This document shows positions 27,621-38,600 of a stretch of DNA of 53,363 bases, piece after piece. Both the position numbers and the translations under genes were made by a program. Each line of letters opens with the position of its first letter. Within the stretch, counting starts at the first letter, position 1. Location of the stretch: assembly GCA_947491025.1 (NCBI GenBank), contig CANLIC010000031.1, positions 1 through 53,363 on the forward strand. Direction: 5' to 3'. The notes beneath the pieces were generated by a model that made no database searches, was not told the origin of the DNA, and saw only the letters and a list, made by a program, of their open reading frames with translations. This stretch comes from Myxococcales bacterium (GTDB taxonomy: Bacteria > Myxococcota_A > UBA9042).

Positions 27621-30600
27621 TTAGGGCTTGCAGCCGGGCCCTTTGGCCTTGGTCCACTGCGGTGAAAGGACGTCGAGCTTGAAGCCCGTCACCAAGTCGA
27701 TGGCCGAAGTGCCCGTCCCCTCGCCAAACTCAAAGAGGAAGACCGTCCGCTTGTCGGGATCGAGGGTCCGGCGCAGGCCGAATCCCTGGCCATAGCGCGC
27801 GCCCTTGGAGAGCCGCAGGCTCGCCAGCTCTGCCGCCTGCGGGTGGTTGCCCTGCTGTGAGGCGTCGCCGAGGCGCAGCGGGCAGCTCGCCGACCAGGCC
27901 GTGGAGGCGCCGAGGAAGCTGCGCACCTTGCGGCCATCGACGAAGAGGCTGCCTTGGCCGTTCTGCTCGTGCTGCAGCGCAAAGTGTTGCCAGACACCCA
28001 CTTGCCAGACCGGTGGCGCGGTGCCCACCTTCTCGCCGGTGCCGCCGAGCCGCGAAACGTCGAGGCCGCCCGGTCCCACCGCGACCCGCCACGACTGATT
28101 GGCCGGCATCGACGGGCATCCGACCGAGCCGCCGGGCTCATCGACGCCGGCGATGACGCCGTAGCCGCTGCTCGGGAGGCCGGCCAGACGCACCCAGCCC
28201 TCGAGCGTCCACCCGGTGACGTCGTAGGTCAGCGTGTTCTTGCCGGTGGGCACGGTGCCGGTCTGCCAGCCGAGGCTGGTGCAGTCGGGCTCGCTGGTCT
28301 GTCCGCACGCTTTGTCGCACTTGCCGGGCCACGGGCCGTTGGCGCTGCCGTTGTCGCAGGGCTCCCAGCGCGCTTGCTGGCCGTCGCCGCAGACCGCAGA
28401 GCCAGCGGTGTCGCCGTAGCAGGCGTCGAGCGGCGCCGTGACGTCGGCGTTCGAGGTCGGCACGGCGCGACCGGAGTCGTCGCTGCCGACACCGCCGGGT
28501 GAGTCGAAATGCCACAAGCCGCGCGTGGCTGCGTCCGGCAGCAGGCGGCGTCGCGGCGTGAAGGCATCGCTGTAACGCAGGCCGGCGCTGACGCGGAACT
28601 CGTCGATGGCGCCTGGGAAGGAGGAGCCCGGCGCGGGGGTCTTGCCGTCGGCGACGCAGCCGCCGCCGGTGCCGCCAACGCCGGCGCCGATGAAGAGCAG
28701 CTCCTTGTCGATGGTGTAGCCGGGCAGGGCGGCCGCAGCACCCGCCGTCACCTCGCCCTCCAGCTTGCCATCGACCCAGACGCGGATCGGGTCGCCGGCA
28801 TTCCAGCCGAGGGTGGCGGCGACGTGGTACCACTTGCCGGGCTTGATGACGGTGGTGCCGAAGAGTGGCGGCAGCGGAAAGCGCACGAAGCCGAAGTGGG
28901 TGCCGCCAGAGGGGTTTTGGGCCAGGATCAGCGAGCCGAAGCCGCAAGATAGCGCGGCAACCTCAAACACACCATTGGTGTTGTCCGGGCGCACCCACGC
29001 TTCGACCGTCATCCGGCACCCGGGGCAGAGGGCGTCCGGCGCCCAGGTCGGCAGCCCTGGCGTGACCAAGACGCCCTTGATCCCGAGCTTGAGGGACTTC
29101 TCGCTGCGGCACGCCTCGCAGCCGTCGCAGGCCAGCGCGTCCGTGTTGTCGCACTCCTCGTGCGGCGAGACGATGCCATCTCCGCAGACGGAGGCCTTGG
29201 GATCACCGCCTTGGCAGTCGTCGGAGGCCACGGCGGCATCGCCTGCAAGCACCAAGTCGTGGCCCAGCACGCTGCCGTCTGCGACCTTGGTGGCGCCCTT
29301 GGCTGCGTCGAAGCGCCAGACGCCGACGGTCGTCGGGTCGAGCCGCGACTCACGGCCCGGGACAAAAACGCCGCCGTGCAGCGCGCCCGCTGCGATGTGC
29401 AGCGCGTCGATGCGGCCGATGAATCCCGCAGCGAATTCGCCCGGGGTCCGCGCGCCCACGGTCAGGGTCGCCGCTGGCGCCTCCACCCGAGCCTGCTGCA
29501 GCGGGCCACCGCCTGCGGGCGCGCCGTCGACAAAGAGGCGCACCTCGCTGCCAGCGACTGTGACCGCCAGGTGCACCCACTTGCCCTGCGTCAGGACCCA
29601 AGGCGCCTTCAGCTTTTGAGCCTGCACCGACTCGCTGCCGGCCGTCGTGGTGTGGCGGAAGAAAGGCACGCCCGCCGCCGAAATGCCTACTTGGTAGGGC
29701 GACACCACGCTCTGGCCGTGAGCGCGCGAGACCAGGAGCTGCTCCTTGTTGCCACCGGCGACGCCGAGCGCGTCTGGGCGGACCCAAAGCTCGATGGTCA
29801 GGTCGCCGAGCAGCGCGGCGACGCTAGTGGCGCCGTCGGCGTTGGGCGTCGGCGCCGCGAAGCTGGCGGCCCCTTTGCCCGCCAAGGCGAGCTGGCCGCG
29901 GAGCTGGCACGACTCGCAGCCGTCGCAGGCCAGCGCGTTGCCATCGTCGCACTGCTCGCCCGCGGCGGTATAGGCGTCACCGCACTTGGGCGTCACGCAC
30001 TTGCCCGCAACGCAGTGAAGCGCGCTGCCACAGCTCTTGCCGTCGGCGATGGCCGGGTACTTGCAGCCATCGTCGGCAGCGCAAACGTCGTCGGTGCAGG
30101 GATTGTTGTCATTGCAATTGAGTTTGAGGCCCGCGCACTTGCTGGTGATGCAGGTGTCGCTCTTGGTGCAGGCGTCGCCGTCGTCGCAGATCTTGCCGTC
30201 GTTGGAGACGTTCTGGCAGCCGCCCTTGGCGTGGCAGCTATCGGTGGTGCAGCCGTTGCTGTCGTCGCAATCTTTGGTCTTGCCCAATGTGCACTTACCG
30301 GCCTGGCAGTTGTCGCCCTCGGTGCAGACCGAGCCGTCGGCGTCGCAGGGCACGAGGTCTTGCGCCTTGCCGTCGTGGGTGCACTTGCCGGTGGCCTTGT
30401 CGCAGCCATCCAACGTGCACGGGTTGAGGCCGTCGCAGTCCTTGGGCGGGCCCTTCTGGCAGGTGCCGTTCTTGCAGGCATCGCCGACGCTGCAGGGGTT
30501 GCCATCGGCGTCGCAGGCGTCGGTGTTGTCGAGGTATTTGCAGCCGGTCTGGGCGTCGCAGCTGTCGGTGGTACAGCCGTCGTCGTCGTTGCAGACCAAG

Positions 30601-32606
30601 GCCTTGCCGGCCTTGCATGCCCCCGCCTGGCAGGTGTCGCCCTTGGTGCACACCGACTTGTCGGCATCGCAGGGGTCGCCTTCGGCCGGTTTCCCGTCGT
30701 AGACGCACTTACCGAGGAGCTTGTCGCAGACGTCGACGGTGCACTCGTTGTCGTCGTTGCAGACCAGCTTGACGCCGGGCACGCACTTGCCCGAGGCGCA
30801 GGTGTCGCCCTTGGTGCAGGCCTCGCCGTCGTCGCAGGCGCCGATGGTGTTGACCGCCTTGCAGCCCGCCTTGGCGTCGCAGGTGTCATCGGTGCAAGGG
30901 TTGTTGTCTTCGCAGTTCAGCGCACTCCCCGCCTTGCAGGCGCCGCCTTGGCAGGCATCGTTGACGCTGCACACCGAGCCGTCCGCGTCGCAGGGCTTGG
31001 CATCGGCCGCCGTAACCTTGTCGCAGCTGCCCGATTTCGGGGTACACGCCGTTGCCAGGCAGGTGGTGTCGGCGGTGGTGTCACAGGTGACGATGGTCTT
31101 GGGGTCTACCTTGCACACGAAGGGCGCTTTCGCCTTGTCGCAGTAGAGCTTGCCATTGCAGAGGTTGTCGTCGTCCGAGGCCTTGCAGTCGTCGTTGGTT
31201 TGGCAGGCGCACTCGTTCTGACCCGAGGTGCAAGAGCCGGCGGCGCAGGAGTCGCCGTTCGTACACGGGTTGCCGTCTTCGCAGACGCCGGCGGCGGGCT
31301 TGTGGTTGCAGCCCGTCGCCTTGTCGCAGCCCTCGGCCGTGCACGGGTTGTCGTCGTTGCAAGTCTTCGAGACGTCGAGCGCGAGGCCTACACATGCGCC
31401 CTTGCCGTCGCAGAGGTCGTTGTTGGTGCAGGCGCTGCCATCGTCGCAGGGCTTGGTGTGGGGCTTCTGGACGCAGCCGGTCTTGATGTCGCAGCTGTCG
31501 GTGGTGCACGGGTTCTTGTCTTCGCAGTCGAGGAGGACGCCGTTGCAGGTGCCGGCGCTGCATTGGTCGGTGCCTGTGCAGGCGTTGCCGTCGTCGCAGG
31601 CGCCCTGGTTCTGGGTGTGGCTGCATTTCTGGGTCTTGGCGTCGCAGAGGTCCGACGTGCACGGATCCTGGTCGTCGCAGAGTCCCTCATCGGTCGTGCC
31701 GTCGCAGTCGTTGTCGATGCCGTCACATGACTCGCTGCCGGCGGGCTTGGCTGAGCACGCGCCGACCTCGCCGACCGTCGTGCACGTGCGCGTGCCTGCG
31801 CAGACGTGGCCCTCGGCCTTCGTCTGACAGGCCGAGCTCAGGGACTTCTTCACCGCCCGCGGACTGCACGGGCACAGCGTCGGCTGCCCATCCTTCAACG
31901 GCAAGCAGGCCTTGCGTGCGTCGCCCTCGGCGGTCAGCGCGTCCCGGCAGCCGTACCCCGCCAAGCAGTCTTGGTCTTCCTTGCAGACGACGCTGCAACT
32001 CATGGCCAGAAGCTCGCCGCCAGCGCCGGTCTGGCGGAAGCACCCGGCCTCGGTGTCGACGGAGCCGAGCAACGGGCAGTCGGCCTTGGAGACGCAAGGC
32101 TCGCAGAGCAGGCCAAAGCGCAGCGTGCACATCAACTGGATGTCGCCGCCCGGCTGCGGGACGGCAGCACACGTCTGCAGGTCGTTGTCGCACTTGTTGA
32201 CGCAGATCTCCGTGCAAATCCCGCCCTCGGGCGTATCGATGCACAAGCCATTGTCGCAGTCCTGCGGACCCTCGCACGCGCAGCCGGCGCCGCCTGGGCA
32301 CTGGATTCCAGCGTCTTCGGTGTCGATCGCGCTGTCAGGGCCGATGTTGTCAGCGGGCTCGATGTCGGCGGGGGAGCCGCTGTCATCGCTGCCGACGACC
32401 TCTTCGGCCGCGGTGCTGTCTTGCGAGGCGCCGGTCTCGCCGCTGCAGGCGACAGCAGCTGCTGCCAGCAGCAACGCCAGGGCATGCCCCGGGCGCGCGC
32501 TGCAGCGAGCGCGGTCATCGCCGGTACGGCCTGCCAGCGATCCGCCCTCAGCCGGGATTGCCAAGCGGCTGCCTGGCTCCCCACTCGATGCAAGGCTCCA
32601 CGCCAT
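27621..32606 (-). CDS. Giant Cys-rich lipoprotein with three LamG-type domains
   Basis: 1661 residues. Leader with lipobox A-V-A-C (Cys54), acidic tether, then ~200 residues with scattered Cys. Residues ~265-870 are tandem Cys-rich units of about 40 residues with C-D-D-G-x-x-C-T, C-x-x-G-x-C and C-x-T-D-S-C-D signatures. Then three DUF4215-like elements (C-G-D-x(6)-E-x-C-D, near 872, 1140 and 1405), each followed by a LamG/concanavalin-like domain with W-x-H-x-A-x-T and V-D-G strands (G-K-W-V-H-L-A-V-T, G-K-W-Y-H-V-A-A-T, G-V-W-Q-H-F-A-L-Q). Likely a long surface adhesin or binding protein. ATG 32606 has GGGGGA 7 nt upstream; an in-frame ATG at 32645 is possible. It shares its repeat type with the partial gene at 1-2733. 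Confidence 0.88.
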   Translation of the reverse strand: MAWSLASSGEPGSRLAIPAEGGSLAGRTGDDRARCSARPGHALALLLAAAAVACSGETGASQDSTAAEEVVGSDDSGSPADIEPADNIGPDSAIDTEDAGIQCPGGAGCACEGPQDCDNGLCIDTPEGGICTEICVNKCDNDLQTCAAVPQPGGDIQLMCTLRFGLLCEPCVSKADCPLLGSVDTEAGCFRQTGAGGELLAMSCSVVCKEDQDCLAGYGCRDALTAEGDARKACLPLKDGQPTLCPCSPRAVKKSLSSACQTKAEGHVCAGTRTCTTVGEVGACSAKPAGSESCDGIDNDCDGTTDEGLCDDQDPCTSDLCDAKTQKCSHTQNQGACDDGNACTGTDQCSAGTCNGVLLDCEDKNPCTTDSCDIKTGCVQKPHTKPCDDGSACTNNDLCDGKGACVGLALDVSKTCNDDNPCTAEGCDKATGCNHKPAAGVCEDGNPCTNGDSCAAGSCTSGQNECACQTNDDCKASDDDNLCNGKLYCDKAKAPFVCKVDPKTIVTCDTTADTTCLATACTPKSGSCDKVTAADAKPCDADGSVCSVNDACQGGACKAGSALNCEDNNPCTDDTCDAKAGCKAVNTIGACDDGEACTKGDTCASGKCVPGVKLVCNDDNECTVDVCDKLLGKCVYDGKPAEGDPCDADKSVCTKGDTCQAGACKAGKALVCNDDDGCTTDSCDAQTGCKYLDNTDACDADGNPCSVGDACKNGTCQKGPPKDCDGLNPCTLDGCDKATGKCTHDGKAQDLVPCDADGSVCTEGDNCQAGKCTLGKTKDCDDSNGCTTDSCHAKGGCQNVSNDGKICDDGDACTKSDTCITSKCAGLKLNCNDNNPCTDDVCAADDGCKYPAIADGKSCGSALHCVAGKCVTPKCGDAYTAAGEQCDDGNALACDGCESCQLRGQLALAGKGAASFAAPTPNADGATSVAALLGDLTIELWVRPDALGVAGGNKEQLLVSRAHGQSVVSPYQVGISAAGVPFFRHTTTAGSESVQAQKLKAPWVLTQGKWVHLAVTVAGSEVRLFVDGAPAGGGPLQQARVEAPAATLTVGARTPGEFAAGFIGRIDALHIAAGALHGGVFVPGRESRLDPTTVGVWRFDAAKGATKVADGSVLGHDLVLAGDAAVASDDCQGGDPKASVCGDGIVSPHEECDNTDALACDGCEACRSEKSLKLGIKGVLVTPGLPTWAPDALCPGCRMTVEAWVRPDNTNGVFEVAALSCGFGSLILAQNPSGGTHFGFVRFPLPPLFGTTVIKPGKWYHVAATLGWNAGDPIRVWVDGKLEGEVTAGAAAALPGYTIDKELLFIGAGVGGTGGGCVADGKTPAPGSSFPGAIDEFRVSAGLRYSDAFTPRRRLLPDAATRGLWHFDSPGGVGSDDSGRAVPTSNADVTAPLDACYGDTAGSAVCGDGQQARWEPCDNGSANGPWPGKCDKACGQTSEPDCTSLGWQTGTVPTGKNTLTYDVTGWTLEGWVRLAGLPSSGYGVIAGVDEPGGSVGCPSMPANQSWRVAVGPGGLDVSRLGGTGEKVGTAPPVWQVGVWQHFALQHEQNGQGSLFVDGRKVRSFLGASTAWSASCPLRLGDASQQGNHPQAAELASLRLSKGARYGQGFGLRRTLDPDKRTVFLFEFGEGTGTSAIDLVTGFKLDVLSPQWTKAKGPGCKP

Positions 32607-32699
32607 GGATCGTCCCCCAGGGTGCGCAAAATACGGCGCACGCACTGAATGCTACGGAACCTCGACCGGTCTGTCCAAAGCTCGTACGGTCGGTGCGCC

Positions 32700-34556
32700 T
32701 CAGCGTGGGGGGTCGGGATCGGGCTTGCCGGAGGCGGCCGCATCGGCGGGTTCGGCCTCGGCCAACGACGGCGGTGAGCGAAGGGCGCTTTGCGCCTTTT
32801 CTTCTGTGATGGCTGGCATCTGCAGCGTCGGCAGGTCCCAAACGCTGTCTCCGCCGCCACCTGTGCTCGCAGGGCTCGCATCCGCCCGCGCCAGCAGGTC
32901 GTCGACGGCTCGGGGCAGTTCTGTCGATCGCGCGGGCAGCGCCGAGACCCGGCCGATCCGCAGCGTGTCCTGCGAGATTCGACCCGAGGGGCGCAGCTCG
33001 CCTGGGCCAACCGAGGCCGCTGGATCGAATCGGCCGCCTGCGGCGAGGTCGCCGGCTGGCGCGCCCGGCAGCCCGTCACCGTCGGCGACGCGCGCGAAAG
33101 GCGACTCCACGGTGTGGAATGGGCTGCTGCCGCGCGTGCTCAAAGATCGGCGGTCGGCGGCGCGACGCAGCACGGCGTCCACCGCGGGGTCGAGGGCCGA
33201 GCGTTCGGGTGCGTGCGAAGGCACCGGGACAAGGCCGGGCGGGTGGGTCACAGGGGGCAGGATGGCCGGGCCGGCAGGCGGTGGGGGAATCGGCTTCGCC
33301 GGCGCCTTGATTTCCATAGGAGCCGCTGGCGCCTCGGTTGCGCCGTGGCGGACCGCAGCGGCTGGCTCCTCAACGCGAACGGCCGGTAAAGCGGGTGGCG
33401 TATTGCCCTGCGGATCGAAATCTCCGGAGTCTTCGGCGCTGGCGACCAGCGTCGGCCCGGGCGCATCTGGCAGGGCAGGCGGCTCGTCGCCGGCCGGGGC
33501 GCCGAATTGGGCCCGGTGGCGCGCGATCTCTTCGTCGGTCACCGCTGGCAGCTCGAGCGGCGTCACCGCGTCGGTGAGGCCGGTGGCGACGAATGCGTCG
33601 GCTTCCTCGCCGCCCCCTGGCAGCTCAACGCCGGGCATCGTCTCTGCGTCCCACGATCCGTCATCGCCGACGGCGCGAAAGCCCGGGCTGGTGTCATCGC
33701 TCGCACGCGCCGTCGCCCCGCGCACCGCCTGGCCACCGCGCAGGCTCGCCAGCAGCACCGTCACGTTGTCTTTGCCGCCGGCCGCCAGCGCGGCGTCGAT
33801 CATCGCCGAGCTCGCCGCGTCGAGGTCGTCTTCGTGCATCGCCAACAGGCGCGCCAGAGACTCATCGTCGACGAGATCCGTCAGGCCGTCGGTGCAGAGC
33901 AGCAAGATGTCGCCCGGGTGGAGGTCTATCTCGGCCACTTCGGGTTGGACCGTATCGCGCAGGCCGACGGCGCGCACGATCACGTTCTTGCCGCGAAAGT
34001 CCCGGATCTCCTCGGCCGTCATCGGCCGGGTTCGGCGGTAGTGGTTCAAGAGACTGTGGTCTTCAGTCACCTGTTCCAGGCTGCCGTCGCGGTAGCGGTA
34101 CAGGCGGCTGTCGCCGACGTGCACCACCCCGACGCCGTCGGCGTCGGCCAGTACGGCCACGAGCGTGGTGCCCATGCCTTTGTGGTTCGTGTCCTTTTGC
34201 GCCTCGGTGAACACCGACCGATTGGCCAGTCGCACCGCCGAGTCGAGGATGCGTGTCTGGACGGAGAGGGCGTCGGGCGAGCTGAACGGGAAGCGGAAGC
34301 CCGCCTCATGCACCGTCCGCGTGACGAAGCGGACCATGGTGTCGACGGCGATTCGGCTCGCGATCTCGCCGCTGGCGTGGCCGCCCATGCCGTCGCAGAC
34401 GACGAAGAAGCCGGCGTCGTTGTCGACGTGGTAGGCGTCTTCGTTGTTTCGGCGTTCCAACCCGACGTGCGTGCGGCCGCTCGCCTCGAGCTGCAACGCA
34501 CCCGAGTCACCCGCGCGCGTTTGAGGCTGGTTGCTCAAGGCTGGTCCGTCTCTCAA
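32700..34556 (-). CDS. PP2C-family Ser/Thr protein phosphatase with long Pro-rich tail
   Basis: 618 residues. Residues ~22-270 are a complete PPM/PP2C catalytic domain: R-N-N-E-D (36-40), C-D-G-M-G-G-H (metal ligand Asp55), G-T-T-L-V, G-D-S-R-L-Y, C-T-D-G-L-T-D (Asp223) and G-G-K-D-N-V-T-V (Asp263). It dephosphorylates Ser/Thr and probably opposes Hanks-type kinases. The remaining ~350 residues are low-complexity, Pro/Ala/Asp-rich, with no membrane segment. No ATG is available: the start must be TTG at 34556 or 34538, neither with a good ribosome site. It is 127 bp downstream of dapA on the same strand and may be co-transcribed. No kinase gene is adjacent. Confidence 0.92.
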   Translation of the reverse strand: MRDGPALSNQPQTRAGDSGALQLEASGRTHVGLERRNNEDAYHVDNDAGFFVVCDGMGGHASGEIASRIAVDTMVRFVTRTVHEAGFRFPFSSPDALSVQTRILDSAVRLANRSVFTEAQKDTNHKGMGTTLVAVLADADGVGVVHVGDSRLYRYRDGSLEQVTEDHSLLNHYRRTRPMTAEEIRDFRGKNVIVRAVGLRDTVQPEVAEIDLHPGDILLLCTDGLTDLVDDESLARLLAMHEDDLDAASSAMIDAALAAGGKDNVTVLLASLRGGQAVRGATARASDDTSPGFRAVGDDGSWDAETMPGVELPGGGEEADAFVATGLTDAVTPLELPAVTDEEIARHRAQFGAPAGDEPPALPDAPGPTLVASAEDSGDFDPQGNTPPALPAVRVEEPAAAVRHGATEAPAAPMEIKAPAKPIPPPPAGPAILPPVTHPPGLVPVPSHAPERSALDPAVDAVLRRAADRRSLSTRGSSPFHTVESPFARVADGDGLPGAPAGDLAAGGRFDPAASVGPGELRPSGRISQDTLRIGRVSALPARSTELPRAVDDLLARADASPASTGGGGDSVWDLPTLQMPAITEEKAQSALRSPPSLAEAEPADAAASGKPDPDPPR

Positions 34557-34683
34557 GGGCGCCGCGGGCTGGCGCCGGTCCGTGGTAGCAGTGTGCGTTC
34601 TCGCGCGTCAAGCGGCAATGGGCCACTGACCATCGGTCATCCCGGCGCCTCGGTCGCCGGGGGCGGGCAGCCCCAGTATCGCC

Positions 34684-35601
34684 TCAGCGCCCGCCCGGCA
34701 AGAGGCCGAGCTGGGCCATCGCCGCCCGGACCGCCTCGGTCGCAGACGGGCTAGCGGTTAGAAGCGGCAACCGGGTGCAAGGTGCGATCAACCCGAGCAG
34801 ATGCATGGCCATCTTGACGGGCTGGGGGTTGGACTCGCAGAACAGCGCGGCAATCAGGGCCCGCAACGCCACCTGACCCTGCGCGGCGGCGTCGACGCGG
34901 CCGGCGCGGGCATCGCGGTAGAGCGCTGCGGTGAGCGCCGGGGCAGGGTTGCTGACGACCGAGATGATGCCGTGGCCGCCGACGCTGTAGATCGGCACCG
35001 CCAGCGCGTCGTCGCCTGAGAGCACTGGAAAGGTGCCGCCCGTGCGCTCCAGGATCGTCTGCACCTGCTCGAGGGAGCCGCTGGCCTCCTTGACGGCGAC
35101 GACCTGCGGGTGGCTGGCCAGCGTGGCGACGGTGGCAGGCAGCAGGTTGCAGGCGGTGCGGCCCGGCACGTTGTAGAGCACGATCGGCAGCGGCACGGCG
35201 TCGAGCACGGCGCGATAGTGCGCGAGCAGGCCGTCTTGGGTCGGCTTGTTGTAGTAGGGCGTGACGATGAGGGCGCCATCGACGCCGAGATCGCGGGCCG
35301 CCCGGGTGGCCTCGATTGTGCGGGCCGTGCTGTTGCTGCCAGTGCCTGCGATGACCGGGACCCGGCCGCGCGCCGCACGCTTGACCTCGGACACGACCGT
35401 CCGCCACTCGTCCTCGCTGAGGGTCACCGACTCGCCCGTCGTGCCGCAGGCGACCAAACCCTCGATCCCGCCGGCGATCTGCTGCTCGACGACGCGCTCG
35501 AGCGCCTCCAGGTCGAGGCTGCGCGGGGCATCGTCGCAGAATGGCGTCACCAGCGCCGTCCAAGTGCCCGTCCACACGCCGTCATGCCCTTGGCTCATCA
35601 T
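34684..35601 (-). CDS. dapA: 4-hydroxy-tetrahydrodipicolinate synthase
   Basis: 305 residues, cytoplasmic. It condenses pyruvate with aspartate semialdehyde, the first committed step of lysine and meso-diaminopimelate synthesis. Family motifs are intact: G-T-T-G-E-S (Thr54-Thr55), P-Y-Y-N-K-P (Tyr116-117), Y-N-V-P-G-R-T (Tyr143) and the Schiff-base lysine in V-K-E-A-S-G (Lys171). ATG 35601 is followed by a second ATG and has AGGAG 8 nt upstream. It lies 77 bp behind the M16 gene pair on the same strand. No other dap gene is in the window. Confidence 0.97.
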   Translation of the reverse strand: MMSQGHDGVWTGTWTALVTPFCDDAPRSLDLEALERVVEQQIAGGIEGLVACGTTGESVTLSEDEWRTVVSEVKRAARGRVPVIAGTGSNSTARTIEATRAARDLGVDGALIVTPYYNKPTQDGLLAHYRAVLDAVPLPIVLYNVPGRTACNLLPATVATLASHPQVVAVKEASGSLEQVQTILERTGGTFPVLSGDDALAVPIYSVGGHGIISVVSNPAPALTAALYRDARAGRVDAAAQGQVALRALIAALFCESNPQPVKMAMHLLGLIAPCTRLPLLTASPSATEAVRAAMAQLGLLPGGR

Positions 35602-35678
35602 CCCTGCGCTCCTGTGGATCCCTGCGATCGGGGCACTGCTAGCTGCCGCAGCCTGCACTCCATGCCCCGAGACGGGGG

Positions 35679-38600
35679 CTATGGCAAGGTCAACGCCGCC
35701 AACTCCGCGCGTGCCGCGGTGGAAGCCTGGCGCGTTCGGCGACCCGAGCGGTCCAAAGCGGCGCTGTCACCGCTTGGCTTGTCCGTTGGTGGCGGGGTCG
35801 CAGCCGGGGCAGGGACCGCACCAGGGGCGGGGACGGCCTTGGGCTCGCTGCGCTCCACGGCGGCCTCAAGCGCGCTGCCGGTCAGGGTCAGCAGCGATAA
35901 CGCAGTCTTGCGGCGCCGCGCGAATACGGATGGGTCCATTCGGCCACCCCGCGCCTCCTCGTCCCACTTGCGGATCAAACGGTTGGCGTCGACCGCTGCC
36001 TTGGCGAGATCGGTGATGCTGGTCGGGCGATCGAGGCCGAGGACGCCGGCGACATCGGCCGGGTCTTGGTGCGTGCGAAGCGCATTGATCGAGTCGTCGT
36101 CGCCCCAGATGCGGATGGTCGTCACCGCCAGAATCTTCGCGATGCGGGTGCCACCGGCTAGGGCCGCGAAGAGCTGCGGTCGCACCACAGCCGCGCCGAG
36201 CGGGGCGATCTCGGCTTCGCAGAGGCCGAGAATTTGCTGCTGGACGGGGACCGTGTGCCAGGCGGGATCCGCGTAGCGCTGGTCATCGCTGAGGCCCGTC
36301 AACGCGGTGCGCAGGCCCTCGCCGCCCTTGTGACGCACCAGCAACGTCGCCGCCCACCAGCGGTCGTCGGCGTCGCGGAACTCGAGCAGGGCCTCGAGGT
36401 GGGCCTGCAGGTGGCGAATGTCGCGGTCGAGCACGCTGCCGCGGCTGCCGCCGGCCTCTTGCGCCGTCGCGGTCGACATCGCGTCGACGACGCCGCGCAG
36501 GGTCGCCATCGTCGCCTTGCGCGCTGTGGCCCGCGCCGCAGTCGCCTCCGAGTCCGCCGTGCCCTCTTGCTCGCGGTCGGCCAACTCGAGCAGCGCGTGG
36601 CAGTCGAAGAGGACGAGCGCGGTCTGCGCGTCCGGGACCCGCGACAGCAGCTCAAGGTCGCGCTTGCTCGGCAGCACGCGGCGCACCACCAGCACGCGGC
36701 GGTAGGCGCGCACCAGGGCCCGCACCGACGCGCCGTCGCCGAGACCGATGAGGGCCAGCGCCGCCGCTTCGCGGAAGACGTCGGCCGAGACCAACGACTC
36801 GAGGCCGGTGATCGCGCTCGGGCCGAGGCGCGACAGGTCGCTCTCCTGCAGACGGGGCGTCACCAGCTCCTTCACGGCTGCGGTGCCGCTGTCGACCCCG
36901 ACGCCGGCGAACGCCCAACCGACGAGCTGGGCCGCCGCGCGTTGGCGCAAGGTCTCCTCCACCGGCGAAGCGCCCGACGTCGGCGCCAACAGGTCCAGGA
37001 GCATGGACTTGGCGCTCCGGGCCTCGTCGAGGGCGTCATCGCGCAGCAAGGGCAACAGGCGCTCGACCAGGACGGCCGCCACGGCCGGCCAATCGCTCGC
37101 CTTGGCGCCATACGCCAGGGCCTTGGCCACGTGCGGACCCGAACGCAGCCGATCGAGCAATGCGGCGCGCACCGCTGGCGTGTGGCTGGTGTCGGCGGCG
37201 AACCGCGCGATCGCCTTCTCGCCCCCCTCGCCGGCAGCCCAGAGCGTGAAGAGCGCCTCGCGGTCGGCGTCCGTCATGGCGGCGTCTGGGCCGACCAAGG
37301 TGCGCACGCGCTCGCCGTCCACGTCGCGCAGATCGATGCGGGGGCAGCGATCGTCGAGCGCCGGCCGCAGCGCGGCGAGATCGCCGGCGATGACGATCTG
37401 CTTGCCGCTGGCGTAGAAATGGCGCTCCGACAAGGCGCGGACGGTGTCGGCGTCGGTGCGCTGCAGCTCTTCCGCGTAGCGATCCCAGGTCGACTCTGGC
37501 AGTCCGTAGAGGCGAACGGCCGCCAGGCGGCTCGCGACCTGCCCGGCGTCCGCGGCGCCGAGCACGAACTGGCCGACCAGAAAGCGACGCGACGCCACCA
37601 GCTCGGCCTCGGACGGCGCGCTGCTGCGCATCACGCTCAGCTCGACCTCGATGGCGTCGATCGCCTCCGCCGTCTTGGGGGTTCGGACCGAGCCCGAGAG
37701 CGACCAATCGCCCGCGCGCAGTCGGCCATCGAGGCTCGAATAGATGCCATAAGTCAGGCCCTTGCGCTCGCGCAGCACCGTGAACAGCCGCGAGCTGGCG
37801 GAGCCGCCGAGGATCTGGTTGGCGACGACGAGCTGCGGCCAGGCGCTGGCGTTGCGCTCCGGTCCAGGATTGCCAAACACGACCACGCTCTGCGCCGCCT
37901 CTTTGACGTCGTAGACGTGGCATGCGTCGGGCTCGCCCGCGACGGCTGGCACTGCGCCGGTGCCCTCAGCACGCCGGCCAGCGGCGGCGCCCAGGGCCTT
38001 GTGCACCCACAGCGCGGCGTCTTCGGCGGCGACATCGCCGACCAGCACCAGGCTCGAGCCGCCTGCGCCGAACGCAGCCCGGTGGGCATCGACGAGGTGC
38101 GCCCTCGTGATCCGAGGCAAGCTGTCGACGTCGAGGCCGGGTGAGCCGTAAGGGTGATCGGGCCCGTACACGACGCGATTGAAGATGCGCCCCGCCACCG
38201 CCTCTGGCCGACTCGTGAGGTCGGCGAGGCTGGCTGCGTGCTGCGCCTTGCGCGTCGAGAGAAGCTTGCCGTCGAACTCCGGAGCGGTGAACAGCTCGCC
38301 CACCAGCTGCAGCGTCGGCGCCAATTGGTGCGAAAGCACGCGGCCCGAGATGATGATGGCATCGGCCGCCGCGCTGACATCGACGCTCGCGCCGTGCCGC
38401 TCCAGCGCCGCCGCGAAGGCCTCGCCACGGTGCGGCAGGGTGCCCTCGGTCACCAGCTCGGCCATGAGGTCCATCGTCCCTGCCGGGAAACGCAGGCGGT
38501 TGCGACCTTCGTTGCCGAGCTCGAGCGCCTTGCCGCCGGGGATTAGCCAGCGAAAGTGCACCGAGGGCGAGGTCCGGCGGGTGGCGACGATCAGCTCCAC

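Noticed and set aside
29160..31730. 856-codon plus-strand open frame over the giant lipoprotein
   Set aside because: Composition is Ala/Val/Gly/Arg only, while the opposite strand encodes repeated Cys modules and LamG domains.
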